Position numbers and translations under genes: made by a program. 64,000 nt of DNA from Tellurirhabdus bombi. Lineage in GTDB: Bacteria > Bacteroidota > Bacteroidia > Cytophagales > Spirosomataceae. This document shows, in pieces, positions 9,542 to 18,296 of this stretch. Location of the stretch: the NCBI RefSeq assembly GCF_021484805.1, contig NZ_CP090557.1, positions 4,352,001-4,416,000 of the forward strand. The letters are read 5' to 3'. The notes beneath the pieces are model-generated. The model did not search any database and was not told the origin of the DNA. It saw only the letters and a list, made by a program, of their open reading frames with translations. How positions within the stretch are numbered: the first letter of the stretch is position 1; each line of letters starts with the position of its first letter.

Positions 9542-11032
9542 TTAAAAATTCCAGCCCGGATTCTGCGTCAGGTTCGGATTGAGTTTTAGTTCGTTCGCCG
9601 GAATAGCAAACAGGTAATCTTTTTTCCGATTAAAAGGCCGCCCCTGGTCCAATAAGGTTTCTTCGGCGATTTTCCAGCGGATTAGGTCCCGCCAGCGGTG
9701 TCCTTCCAGCCCCAGTTCGAGCAACCGTTCTAGCCGCAGACTCTCTTGGGTAACCGTAGCCACTTCCGCAACGCCCGCCCGCCGACGGATGCGATTGACA
9801 GCCGCCACCACGGCGTCATTAACGCCCTGAGCTTCTAGTTGCGCTTCGGCATACATCAGTAAAACATCCGCAAAACGCATCAGCCGAAAGTTGATGCCCG
9901 AGCCAGTCGTCCAGGCAAATTCATTGCCGGAATCTTTCTGAAACTTCCGGGCGGCGTAGTCTGCCGGGCGGATTCGCCCCCAGTTAGCATACTGCAAGGT
10001 CAGGTAATAATCCTGCCCGTCGAACAAGCTTCCCTGCGGTCCAAAAACAGTGGCCAGGAGACGTTTATCGGTAGGTTCGAACTTCGCCACCAGGTTCAAC
10101 GACGGAATAATTCGGTTGTAAGCCCGCCCGCGAACCCCGAACTCAAGCGCCCGCAAACTGCCGGTCCCGCACTCATCGCAAAAGGCTCCCGGATCAACCG
10201 TGGTCGAAAATTGCACCTCAAAGAGCGATTCCCGGTTGTTCTCCGCGGCCTCGGTGAAGTTATCGTGATAGTCCGGCATTAAGTCATATACCTTTGAATC
10301 GATGATCTCTTTGAAGAGTGCCGCCGCCCTGGCGTAGTCGGCCTTGCTTTCGGTTAGGTTGCCCCGGTATAGCAAGGCTTTCGCCCGAAATCCTTTGGCC
10401 GCCCCCTGGGTCACGCGTCCTATATCATTCCCCGTATACGAAGTAGGTAGGACCTTCTCCGCCTCGGCAAAATCCGTCAGAATGGCTTCGTAAACCTCGG
10501 CAATAGGCGTGCGCTTGGGTTGCCGCTCGCTGTTGTTCTCCACATTCACCACTTTCTGAATCAGCGGTACATCACCATAATTGGTTGCAAGAATGAAGTA
10601 ATACAACCCCCGCAGAAAACGGGCTTCACCCAAAAGGCGCTTCTTCAAATTTTCATCCATTGGAATCCCGGGAATCCGCTCAAGCGCCAGATTAGCCCGA
10701 TAAATACCCTGATAAGCACCCGTCCAGATGGCCGTAATAACTTCGTTGCTGGCATCCGTTTCAAACTCACGCAGGGCCATCCATTCGGGACTGGCAGCCA
10801 GCGTCAGCTCGGTTTCATCCGACATCATATCCTGCGCCGCGTGCATCATCCGCCCGTATAAATTCGGGGAGGCAAGCGCCGAATAAGCGGCATTGGTTGC
10901 TTTTAGGGCATCCGATTCGGTTTTATAGAAATTCTCCGTTGTCAGATCATTCTTATTGGATACATCCAGTGCCTTATCACTGCACCCAAACGACATGACC
11001 AACAAGCCGACCAGAATCACTAATTTTTTCAT
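9542..11032 (-). CDS. SusD/RagB-family outer membrane lipoprotein
   Basis: With the ATG at 11032 this is a 496-residue lipoprotein, lipobox VMSFGC with Cys17. A longer reading from a TTG at 11041 is possible but would put TDM before the Lys-Lys of the signal, so the ATG is preferred. Family features include the early YKTESDALKATNAAYSAL region, the tetratricopeptide-like ARFLRGLYYFILATNYGDVPL segment and a C-terminal GLEGHRWRDLIRWK. SusD proteins cap the SusC channel and bind glycans or other nutrients at the cell surface. It starts 5 bases after the SusC stop. No enzyme gene adjoins this pair, so the substrate cannot be guessed. Confidence 0.95.
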   Translation of the reverse strand: MKKLVILVGLLVMSFGCSDKALDVSNKNDLTTENFYKTESDALKATNAAYSALASPNLYGRMMHAAQDMMSDETELTLAASPEWMALREFETDASNEVITAIWTGAYQGIYRANLALERIPGIPMDENLKKRLLGEARFLRGLYYFILATNYGDVPLIQKVVNVENNSERQPKRTPIAEVYEAILTDFAEAEKVLPTSYTGNDIGRVTQGAAKGFRAKALLYRGNLTESKADYARAAALFKEIIDSKVYDLMPDYHDNFTEAAENNRESLFEVQFSTTVDPGAFCDECGTGSLRALEFGVRGRAYNRIIPSLNLVAKFEPTDKRLLATVFGPQGSLFDGQDYYLTLQYANWGRIRPADYAARKFQKDSGNEFAWTTGSGINFRLMRFADVLLMYAEAQLEAQGVNDAVVAAVNRIRRRAGVAEVATVTQESLRLERLLELGLEGHRWRDLIRWKIAEETLLDQGRPFNRKKDYLFAIPANELKLNPNLTQNPGWNF

Positions 11033-11037
11033 GTCTG

Positions 11038-13902
11038 TCAAAAGTTGAGTTGGATACCGCCCAGCAGAGTCCGCGGTTGCGGCTGAACGCCCACATCGAT
11101 GCCGCTCACCAGCGATTGGTTGTTGCTGAACTCAGGGTCGAAGCCGCTGTATTTTGTTTTGGTAAACAGGTTTTGACCACCCACATAAATCCGCAGACTG
11201 CTCACGCCCAAACCGGACAGCAGGTCTTTCGGCAGGGTGTAGCCAATCTGAAGCGTTCGCAGGCGGAAGTAGGCGCCACTTTCCACAAAGCGGTTAGAAA
11301 CCTGAAAATTAACGTTATCCGAAGCGTTGGCGCGGGGCTGCGTGGTCGAAGGGTTGTCCACCGTCCAGCGGTTTAGTACCTGTGTCCCGGCGTTGTAGCG
11401 TCCCTGGTAGCCGTTCAGCCAGTAAGCGGTTGTGTTGTAAATCTGGTTTCCGGCAACGCCCTGCAAGAGCATCACCACGTCAAACCCGCTGACCGAAGCC
11501 GCCAGCGAAAGGCCATAATGAAAGGACGGAATTGGTTTGCCAATAAAAGCCTGATCGTCGGCCAGCGTCACCTCGTTATCGCCGTTCAAATCCACAAACT
11601 GAATATCCCCCGGCGACGATCCCGGCAGGCCCGGAGCCGCATTGACCTGGCCTATGTTCTGGTAAATACCAAGCTGTTTCAAGCCGTAAAAACTACCCAT
11701 CGCATAACCCGGCATGGTGCGGTTGACAAACTTATCATCAAAACTACCGTTTAAAATGGGCTCTGTTCGGGCCCCTAAAGAAATGACCCTGTTCCGCTGC
11801 CAGGATGCGAACCCCGACACGTCTAGCGAAACCGAACCAACTGTTTCTTTTGCGGTTAAAGTCACATCGAGTCCTTGGTTGCGCACTTTACCGCCATTGA
11901 TCAGGGGCGCTGCCGCACCGACCGAACTGGGCAGCGGCGTTTCCACCAGAATGTTTTTTGTTTGTTTCAGGTAATAATCAATCGACAGCGAAATAGCATC
12001 GTTCGGTGTGTTAAAATCGATACCCAGATTGCTCGTGCTGGTGGTTTCCCAACGGATCAGCGGGTTAGGCAAAGTGGCGGGAATGGCGCCAATTCCCAAA
12101 AATGTATTCTGACTACCAAACGGATAGTTGAAATTCTGCGAAATCCGGGAAGCATAGCGGTAATCGCCCACGTTGTCGTTGCCTGTTTGTCCCCAACCCG
12201 CCCGAACCTTTAAGCGCGTCAGCGGAATTTTGTCGAAAAAACGTCCTTCGCTAACCAACCAGCCTGCCGAGATAGCGGGAAAAATGCCAAAGCGGTTGCC
12301 CGAAGCAAATCGCGAAGAACCGTCCCGCCGCACCGTTCCTGTCAAAACGTATTTTTCTTTATACTCGTAAAAAACCTGACCCAGCAGACTGACGATCCGG
12401 TAGGTTGTGTACTGCCCTCCTGCTATTCCATTGGGCGTTGTTTGCGCCGCTGATAGCGACCAGATGTCATTTTCCGGCAGTCCTTCCTTCGCGATTTCGA
12501 TGTCATCCACCTTGCTCGTTTGGCGGCTTCCGGCCAGTAACACCGTCAGGGAATGATCGTCTACACTGCCGACGTACGTTAACTGGTGCTCCAGCAAAAG
12601 GCTCTGATAGTTTTGCTTGACCCGCGCCGATGCTGCCGTTGGATTGCTATCGAATTCGCCCATAATGTAAGCCGGAGCAGTTCTAAGCCCCTCAAAATTG
12701 CGGCGATCATAGCCCAGCGTGGCACGATAGGTCAGGTTTTCAAATAGATCCCATTCTGCGTATAGATCCCCGGTTATTCCAAAAGTTTTCTGTCCCGTAC
12801 GGATCAGGTTGGACTGGCCGACTGGATTGCGAGCATCGTTGTTGGCGTCCATGTAATTGGGGCCGTTGTAACCACCGATAAACGCGTTATTTCTGATCGG
12901 TAGATAAGGAGCACTTTTCAGGGCTTGCTCGATGGCCGTGCGGCTGGTGGTCCCCTGATTAATGTGCTGGTTGGTTTGGTTGATGGTCAAATGCTGGCCA
13001 ACCCGCAGATCAGGTCGCAGATCGAACTCCGTGTTTATCCGCGCGGCCAGACGCTCAAAATCAGTGCCCAGCAAAATTCCTTTTTGTTTGTACTGATTTG
13101 CCGAAAAGTAATACCGCGCTTTATCCCCACTTCCCGAAACCGACACTGCCGAGTTGCGCACCGCCGCCGAGCGAAACAGCGCCCCCACCCAGTCGGTATT
13201 GGTTCGCAGCAGGGTATCAACGGATTGGGCATTTGTCAATCGGGCAGCGGGCAGGTAGCCGCCATTGGCCCGGCTCTGGTTCACAAAATCGAGGTACTGC
13301 CGTGTGTTCAGGAGTTGTGGTTTCGTTGTCAGGCTTTGCACACCCACGTACGTTTCAGCACTCACCCGAAGTCCGCCCGCCTTGCCTTTTCCGCCGTGTT
13401 TTGTCGTAATCAGAATAACGCCGTTGCCGCCGCGCATGCCGTAGCTGGCAGCCGAAGCATCTTTCAGAACGGATACTGTTTCAATGTCATTTGGGCTTAA
13501 CCAGTTGAGGTTGTCGGTCTGTCCAATAATCATACCATCAACCACAACCAGCGGGTTGGTGTCACCAAAACGACCGGGTCCTCGCATGGTTACCGTCACG
13601 GCTCCGCCCGGATCGCCGGAATTGGCTGTTACCAATACGCCCGCTACGCGCCCCTGCAAAGCCTGTAACACGTTACCCGTGCTGAATCGGGTCAGGCTTT
13701 CGCCCGAAACCGTTTCGACCGGCGCACTGAGCTTTTCCCGGGAAACAGATCCGTAGCCCACACGAACCGAATCACTTAGTGTTTCCTGAATCGATTGAGA
13801 AATTGTCTGTAACGGCATTGTTAACAGACACAGACCAAAGGTCAACCGAACCTTATACCATCTTGGCTGGTAACCTAACCCCAAAAGGGTAAAGCTTTTC
13901 AT
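11038..13902 (-). CDS. SusC/RagA-family TonB-dependent receptor lacking the N-terminal extension
   Basis: This 954-residue outer membrane importer is shorter than typical SusC proteins. After a signal peptide (about 1-36, ending TISQS) the TonB-box-like DSVRVGYGSVSREKLSAPVE comes almost at once, so the usual carboxypeptidase-like domain is missing. The plug follows (VLQALQGRVAGVLV, PLVVVDGMI, NDIETVSVLKDASAASYGMRGGNGVILITTK), then the barrel ending in GIQLNF. It is paired with the SusD gene downstream (5-base gap). Function: TonB-driven uptake of an unknown oligomer, inferred from family. Confidence 0.95.
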   Translation of the reverse strand: MKSFTLLGLGYQPRWYKVRLTFGLCLLTMPLQTISQSIQETLSDSVRVGYGSVSREKLSAPVETVSGESLTRFSTGNVLQALQGRVAGVLVTANSGDPGGAVTVTMRGPGRFGDTNPLVVVDGMIIGQTDNLNWLSPNDIETVSVLKDASAASYGMRGGNGVILITTKHGGKGKAGGLRVSAETYVGVQSLTTKPQLLNTRQYLDFVNQSRANGGYLPAARLTNAQSVDTLLRTNTDWVGALFRSAAVRNSAVSVSGSGDKARYYFSANQYKQKGILLGTDFERLAARINTEFDLRPDLRVGQHLTINQTNQHINQGTTSRTAIEQALKSAPYLPIRNNAFIGGYNGPNYMDANNDARNPVGQSNLIRTGQKTFGITGDLYAEWDLFENLTYRATLGYDRRNFEGLRTAPAYIMGEFDSNPTAASARVKQNYQSLLLEHQLTYVGSVDDHSLTVLLAGSRQTSKVDDIEIAKEGLPENDIWSLSAAQTTPNGIAGGQYTTYRIVSLLGQVFYEYKEKYVLTGTVRRDGSSRFASGNRFGIFPAISAGWLVSEGRFFDKIPLTRLKVRAGWGQTGNDNVGDYRYASRISQNFNYPFGSQNTFLGIGAIPATLPNPLIRWETTSTSNLGIDFNTPNDAISLSIDYYLKQTKNILVETPLPSSVGAAAPLINGGKVRNQGLDVTLTAKETVGSVSLDVSGFASWQRNRVISLGARTEPILNGSFDDKFVNRTMPGYAMGSFYGLKQLGIYQNIGQVNAAPGLPGSSPGDIQFVDLNGDNEVTLADDQAFIGKPIPSFHYGLSLAASVSGFDVVMLLQGVAGNQIYNTTAYWLNGYQGRYNAGTQVLNRWTVDNPSTTQPRANASDNVNFQVSNRFVESGAYFRLRTLQIGYTLPKDLLSGLGVSSLRIYVGGQNLFTKTKYSGFDPEFSNNQSLVSGIDVGVQPQPRTLLGGIQLNF

Positions 13903-13930
13903 TCTTGTTGAGAATTAACGGTGGACACCC

Positions 13931-13962
13931 CTAAAATACAACTTAAACAAGAATGATACCAA
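13931..13962 (-). promoter_or_regulatory. Candidate promoter of the susC/susD pair
   Basis: On the minus strand TATTTTAG (13931-13938, one mismatch to TAnnTTTG) lies 21 bases after a TTG (13960-13962), which fits the Bacteroidota -33/-7 arrangement. It would start transcription about 22 bases before the susC ATG. Confidence 0.4.
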
Positions 13963-14003
13963 TAGAAAAAACCTGTATCATCCTTTCAGACAATACAGGT
14001 TTT
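13958..14003 (-). terminator. Intrinsic terminator of the ugd-uxs operon
   Basis: An 11-base perfect stem (13968-13978 with 13993-14003) with a 14-base loop is followed, reading leftward, by a T-rich stretch (13958-13967). It lies downstream of the uxs stop at 14090 and overlaps the promoter region of the next leftward gene. Confidence 0.75.
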
Positions 14004-14089
14004 CAGACAAAGAGCTAATACTTTGATGCACAAAGGCATCCTTCTTTAAACGACCTGATTTTCCTTTACTGAAATTTACAGGTGCCTGT

Positions 14090-15076
14090 CTAAACTTGAT
14101 TCTTTACAAAATCCCGGTGATAAGCGGCTTTGTAGAGTTCTTCTTCCGGTAGACTTTTGAAGTATTCATACGTTATACGTAGGCCTTCTTCGCGCGACAC
14201 TTTTGGCTCCCAGCCTAAAATTTCCTTTGCCCGCGTAATGTCCGGTTGCCGCTGCTTCGGATCGTCCGTTGGCAGCGGTTTGTAAATTACTTTCTGCGAC
14301 GTGCCCGTGAGCTTGATGATTTCTTCCGCAAACTGGCCGATGGTGATTTCACCCGGATTGCCGATGTTGACCGGATAAGCGTAATCGCTTAACAACAGGC
14401 GATAAATACCCTCTACCAGATCATCCACGTAGCAGAAAGAGCGAGTCTGGCTGCCATCGCCGAATACCGTCAGGTCTTCGCCCCGCAGCGCTTGTCCGAT
14501 GAAGGCGGGCAAAACGCGTCCGTCGTTCAGGCGCATCCGTGGACCATAGGTATTGAAAATCCGTACAATCCGCGTTTCCAGCTTGTGATAGGTATGGTAC
14601 GCCATTGTCATGGCTTCCTGGAACCGCTTGGCTTCGTCGTATACGCCACGCGGCCCAACCGGATTTACATTCCCCCAGTAATCTTCGTTTTGCGGGTGTA
14701 CCGCCGGATCGCCGTATACTTCGGAAGTAGACGCAATGATGACCCGCGCTTTTTTCACCCGGGCCAGACCCAGGCAGTTATGAATACCCAACGAACCTAC
14801 TTTCAGCGTTTGGATCGGGATTTTCAGATAGTCAATGGGGCTGGCTGGCGAAGCAAAATGCAGGATGTAATCCAATTCGCCCGGAACATGGATGAACTTT
14901 GATACATCGTGGTGGTAAAACTCGAAGTTAGGAAGCTTGAACAAGTGCTCCAGGTTGCGGATGTCTCCCGTAATCAGGTTATCCATCGCAATGACGTGAA
15001 AGCCTTCCTTAATAAACCGGTCGCAAAGGTGCGAACCCAGAAAACCAGCCCCGCCTGTAATTAGTACGCGTTTCAT
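14090..15076 (-). CDS. uxs: UDP-glucuronate decarboxylase (UDP-xylose synthase)
   Basis: This 328-residue short-chain dehydrogenase/epimerase has the NAD-binding GGAGFLGSH (8-16), a catalytic Tyr146-xxx-Lys150 in [12 protein letters not shown], and STSEVYGDP upstream of it. [17 protein letters not shown] and [15 protein letters not shown] are diagnostic of UDP-xylose synthase rather than a 4-epimerase. It converts UDP-glucuronate to UDP-xylose with release of CO2. The upstream gene, 74 bases away on the same strand, supplies UDP-glucuronate, so the two form a UDP-xylose module for surface glycans (established chemistry; final product inferred). Confidence 0.94.
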   Translation of the reverse strand: MKRVLITGGAGFLGSHLCDRFIKEGFHVIAMDNLITGDIRNLEHLFKLPNFEFYHHDVSKFIHVPGELDYILHFASPASPIDYLKIPIQTLKVGSLGIHNCLGLARVKKARVIIASTSEVYGDPAVHPQNEDYWGNVNPVGPRGVYDEAKRFQEAMTMAYHTYHKLETRIVRIFNTYGPRMRLNDGRVLPAFIGQALRGEDLTVFGDGSQTRSFCYVDDLVEGIYRLLLSDYAYPVNIGNPGEITIGQFAEEIIKLTGTSQKVIYKPLPTDDPKQRQPDITRAKEILGWEPKVSREEGLRITYEYFKSLPEEELYKAAYHRDFVKNQV

Positions 15077-15150
15077 TGATTTAGTATCAATTTAGTTGAT
15101 AGTCAGTAATATATAGCCTGCGTAAATCGAAAATCAGGAGATGGCAGAGG

Positions 15151-16485
15151 TCAGTTGCTCCCAGCTAATTGCTCACTTAAGATCGGTTCGCGGCCAATGC
15201 TATAGTAGGTATAGCCTTGTTCTTTAATCTGGTCAAGCTCATACACATTCCGTCCGTCAAAGATCACTTTCGACTTCAACAGCAGATTCATTTTGGCGAA
15301 ATCAGGCGTACGGAAAAGCGGCCATTCGGTCATAATCACCAGGGCATCGGCATCATCCAGGGCCGCATAGGACGTATGGGCGTAGGTAATGCGGTTGCCC
15401 AGAATGTTCCGCACGTTGTCCATCGCTTCGGGGTCGTAAGCCGTGATTTTAACGCCTTCCGCCAGCAACTCCTGGATGTTTTCCAGGGCCGGGGCTTCGC
15501 GAATATCGTCAGTATACGGTTTAAAGGCGAGTCCCCAGACTGCAATGGTTTTTCCGCGCAGATCGCCCCCAAAATAGTTTTTGATCATGGGCAACAGCTT
15601 GGTTTTCTGATCGTCATTAACCGCCATTACGGATTTGAGAAGCCGGAAATCATATTCGTTCTCTTCCGCCGTTTTTGCCAGTGCCTGCACATCTTTCGGG
15701 AAGCAGCTACCGCCGTAGCCAATACCCGCAAACAGGAATCGCTTGCCAATTCGGCTGTCGGTCCCGATGCCTCTCCGAATGTCATCCACATTGGCGCCCA
15801 CTTTCTCACAGAGGTTAGCGATTTCGTTCATGAACGTAATTTTCGTCGCCAGGAACGCATTCGCTGCGTATTTAGTCATCTCCGCCGAACGCTCGTCCAT
15901 AAAAATCACCGGGTTACCCTGGCGTACCAGCGGTGCGTACAGCCGGTTCATGACGTTCTTGGCTTTATCGGATTTGGTGCCAATCACCACGCGGTCTGGT
16001 TTCATGAAATCTTCCACGGCAACCCCTTCCCGCAGAAATTCCGGGTTCGAAACCACATCAAAATCGACCGTAGCATTAGCACCAATATGCGCCGCTACTT
16101 TCTCCGCCGTTCCGACGGGAACAGTGCTTTTATCCACAATAACGGCGTATTGTTTCAAAAGTGGCCCCAGATCGTTGGCTACTTTCAGGATGTATTTTAG
16201 ATCGGCAGAACCGTCTTCACCCGGAGGTGTGGGAAGGGCCAGAAAAATCACTTCAGCGCCTTCAATTCCTTCGGCCAGATCGGTCGTGAATTTCAGACGC
16301 CCTTCGGCGGTGTTGCGGTTAAATAATAAGTCAAGACCAGGCTCATAGATAGGAAGAATACCGTTATTCAGTTTCTCTACTTTCCGGATATCAATGTCAA
16401 CGCAGGTTACCTGATTGCCCGTTTCGGCAAAACAAGTACCAGTAACGAGTCCGACATATCCAGTTCCTACAACGGCTAATTTCAT
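15151..16485 (-). CDS. ugd: UDP-glucose 6-dehydrogenase
   Basis: This 444-residue protein has the N-terminal NAD-binding loop GTGYVGLVTG (7-16), the middle region STVPVGTAEKV and NPEFLREG, and the catalytic Cys261 in YGGSCFPKD. The C-terminal domain has WGLAFKPYTDDIREAPA. It oxidises UDP-glucose to UDP-glucuronate in two NAD-dependent steps. It is first in a two-gene leftward operon with UDP-glucuronate decarboxylase. Several long open frames on the opposite strand here are shadows of this conserved gene. Confidence 0.97.
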   Translation of the reverse strand: MKLAVVGTGYVGLVTGTCFAETGNQVTCVDIDIRKVEKLNNGILPIYEPGLDLLFNRNTAEGRLKFTTDLAEGIEGAEVIFLALPTPPGEDGSADLKYILKVANDLGPLLKQYAVIVDKSTVPVGTAEKVAAHIGANATVDFDVVSNPEFLREGVAVEDFMKPDRVVIGTKSDKAKNVMNRLYAPLVRQGNPVIFMDERSAEMTKYAANAFLATKITFMNEIANLCEKVGANVDDIRRGIGTDSRIGKRFLFAGIGYGGSCFPKDVQALAKTAEENEYDFRLLKSVMAVNDDQKTKLLPMIKNYFGGDLRGKTIAVWGLAFKPYTDDIREAPALENIQELLAEGVKITAYDPEAMDNVRNILGNRITYAHTSYAALDDADALVIMTEWPLFRTPDFAKMNLLLKSKVIFDGRNVYELDQIKEQGYTYYSIGREPILSEQLAGSN

Positions 16486-16569
16486 AAAATGGGGTGGCTA
16501 GGTTGAAACGAAATTGTTTTAGTGGGGAAATATGAGTTGTACTATTTACATATTTGGAGTCGATTGCTG

Positions 16570-16577
16570 CAAAAATA
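16570..16577 (-). promoter_or_regulatory. Candidate -7 box upstream of ugd
   Basis: On the minus strand TATTTTTG matches TAnnTTTG exactly, 85 bases before the ugd ATG. A -33 TTG at the expected distance is not evident. Confidence 0.4.
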
Positions 16578-16694
16578 GATTTTTTTTCTGTATTCTCTAC
16601 AGACCTTGATTGTCCGGCATTTTTACCCTTTAAAGACCGTCAGATAAGAACATTCTGCACTTGTTTACCCCCATTTGGTAGTTCTCTTTTTTCC

Positions 16695-16733
16695 TTGTAA
16701 TTTTTACAAAACCACTTCATCGAACTTGATGAA
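16695..16733. promoter_or_regulatory. Two short inverted repeats upstream of the acyl-CoA dehydrogenase
   Basis: TTGTAA-ttt-TTACAA (16695-16709) is followed by TTCATC-gaactt-GATGAA (16716-16733), the second ending 14 bases before the ATG at 16748. Both are perfect six-base dyads and could be operator sites for a fatty-acid-type regulator. No regulator gene is adjacent, so this is only a suggestion. Confidence 0.3.
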
Positions 16734-16747
16734 TCCACTCCAATAGT

Positions 16748-17887
16748 ATGAATACACAAATTGAAGAAAACCAAGAATTAATTGAACAAACTGTCCGTGA
16801 TTTTGCCAATCGCCACATCCAGCCTTTTGTGCGCGAATGGGACGAGAAACAACATTTCCCGATTGAAATCATGCACCAGCTCGGCGAGTTAGGCTTGCTT
16901 GGCGTACTGGTTCCCGAAGAATACGGCGGAGCAGGGCTTGGCTACCGGGAATACGTCAGTGCTATCGTTGAGCTTTCCAAAATAGACGGCTCCATCGGCC
17001 TATCGATGGCTGCTCACAATTCGTTGTGCACCAATCACATTCTTCTTTTTGGTGATGAAGACCAAAAGCGGCATTATCTACCCAAACTCGCTACCGGAAC
17101 CTGGATTGGAGCCTGGGGCCTGACGGAACCTAACACGGGCTCTGACGCGGGAAACATGCGGACAACGGCGGTCCGCGACGGCGATTCCTGGATTCTAAAT
17201 GGCACGAAAAACTTCATTACGCACGGAAAAAGCGGAAACGTAGCGGTCGTGATCGCCCGAACCGGTGAACCCAATACGGCCCGCAACGCTACGGCTTTTA
17301 TTATTGACCGGGATACCCCTGGCTTTTCAGCCGGCAAAAAAGAAGACAAAATGGGCATGCGGGCGTCCGAAACGGCGGAGATCATTTTTCAGGATTGCCG
17401 GATTCCCGATAGCCAGCGCTTGGGCCAGGTCGGTGACGGCTTCGTTCAGTCCCTAAAGGTGCTGGATGGCGGGCGCATCTCCATTGCGGCGCTCAGCCTC
17501 GGCATTGCGCAGGGAGCTTTTGGCCATGCGCTGCGGTATGCGCAGGAACGCCAGCAATTTGGTCAGGCTATTGCCCGTTTTCAGGCCATCCAGTTCAAAT
17601 TGGCCGATCTAGCCACCGAAATTGAAGCCGCCCGGCTCCTCACCTATCACGCCGCCGACCTCAAGGATGCCGGACAAGCGGTAACCACTGCCTCGGCCAT
17701 GGCCAAATTGTATGCCTCGGAAGTGTCGGTTAAGGCTGCCAACGAAGCGGTGCAGATTTTCGGCGGCTACGGTTTTACGAAGGATTTTCCGGTTGAAAAA
17801 TATTACCGGGATGCTAAATTATGCACCATCGGGGAAGGCACCAGTGAGATTCAGCGCCTGGTTATTTCGCGAAACTTGTTGCGATAA
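16748..17887 (+). CDS. Acyl-CoA dehydrogenase
   Basis: This 379-residue flavoprotein has the family order: helical N-terminus with [15 protein letters not shown]/substrate motif [29 protein letters not shown], and a C-terminal domain with AYGFTKD-like [21 protein letters not shown]. The likely catalytic Glu363 is in [10 protein letters not shown]. It catalyses FAD-dependent alpha,beta-dehydrogenation of an acyl-CoA in fatty-acid or branched-chain catabolism. Length fits the short/branched-chain or isovaleryl types, but the chain specificity cannot be read from sequence. It is a single-gene unit between a divergent ugd and the susC region. Confidence 0.95.
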   Translation: MNTQIEENQELIEQTVRDFANRHIQPFVREWDEKQHFPIEIMHQLGELGLLGVLVPEEYGGAGLGYREYVSAIVELSKIDGSIGLSMAAHNSLCTNHILLFGDEDQKRHYLPKLATGTWIGAWGLTEPNTGSDAGNMRTTAVRDGDSWILNGTKNFITHGKSGNVAVVIARTGEPNTARNATAFIIDRDTPGFSAGKKEDKMGMRASETAEIIFQDCRIPDSQRLGQVGDGFVQSLKVLDGGRISIAALSLGIAQGAFGHALRYAQERQQFGQAIARFQAIQFKLADLATEIEAARLLTYHAADLKDAGQAVTTASAMAKLYASEVSVKAANEAVQIFGGYGFTKDFPVEKYYRDAKLCTIGEGTSEIQRLVISRNLLR

Positions 17888-18022
17888 GTAACCATTTTGA
17901 GCAATTTGTAAATTTAAAAATTAAACTTTTTAAATTAATTTTATAATTATATACATTTGGTACGTGCATTTTCTCATTCCTAACCAAATGTTATATGATT
18001 CGTTATTTTACATTTCCGCAAC

Positions 18023-18079
18023 ATCCAGTTAAGCATCAGGCAGTCAGTATCATGCCGGATTCTTAACTGGATTTTTTTT
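18023..18079 (+). terminator. Strong two-tier intrinsic terminator upstream of susC
   Basis: An 11-base perfect outer stem (18023-18033 with 18062-18072) encloses an inner imperfect stem (TCAGGCA with TGCCGGA), and eight T residues follow (18072-18079). It lies 136 bases after the acyl-CoA dehydrogenase stop. It could end that transcript, or end a short RNA started from the box at 17952. Confidence 0.8.
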
Positions 18080-18167
18080 GCTAATTAGGCAAATTCTGCC
18101 TGCGCTACTTTAGCAAAATCCTAACATTACGCCCCAATACTTAACATTTCCAAAACATTAGGCTCCT

Positions 18168-18175
18168 TACTTTTG
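18168..18175 (+). promoter_or_regulatory. Probable -7 box of the second susC promoter
   Basis: TACTTTTG matches TAnnTTTG exactly. It lies 122 bases upstream of the susC ATG and downstream of the terminator-like hairpin, leaving a leader of roughly 115 bases. Upstream -33 match is weak. Confidence 0.45.
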
Positions 18176-18296
18176 TGGCGAAATAAAAATGCATTGTTCT
18201 ACGAATCGAACACCGCTCTTCTACACTGAATCTTATTCAGGCACAGCTACTTATGCATTATTAGTCTAGAAGAAAAACACCAAAAAATTTCATTTT

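Larger units (their letters stand above)
17888..18296 (+). other. 409-base intergenic region with leader-like unit and promoter
   Basis: The first part is very AT-rich and contains an exact TAnnTTTG box (TACATTTG, 17952-17959). Two short overlapping ORFs follow (17988-18032, 14 codons; 17995-18066, 23 codons), both ending inside the strong hairpin at 18023-18072. A second exact box (TACTTTTG, 18168-18175) lies further on and is the better candidate promoter for susC. No conserved gene is recognised here. Confidence 0.5.

Noticed and set aside
15217-16200. Long open frame of 327 codons on the plus strand
   Set aside because: It lies opposite the conserved UDP-glucose dehydrogenase gene and has no recognisable motifs; a shadow frame.
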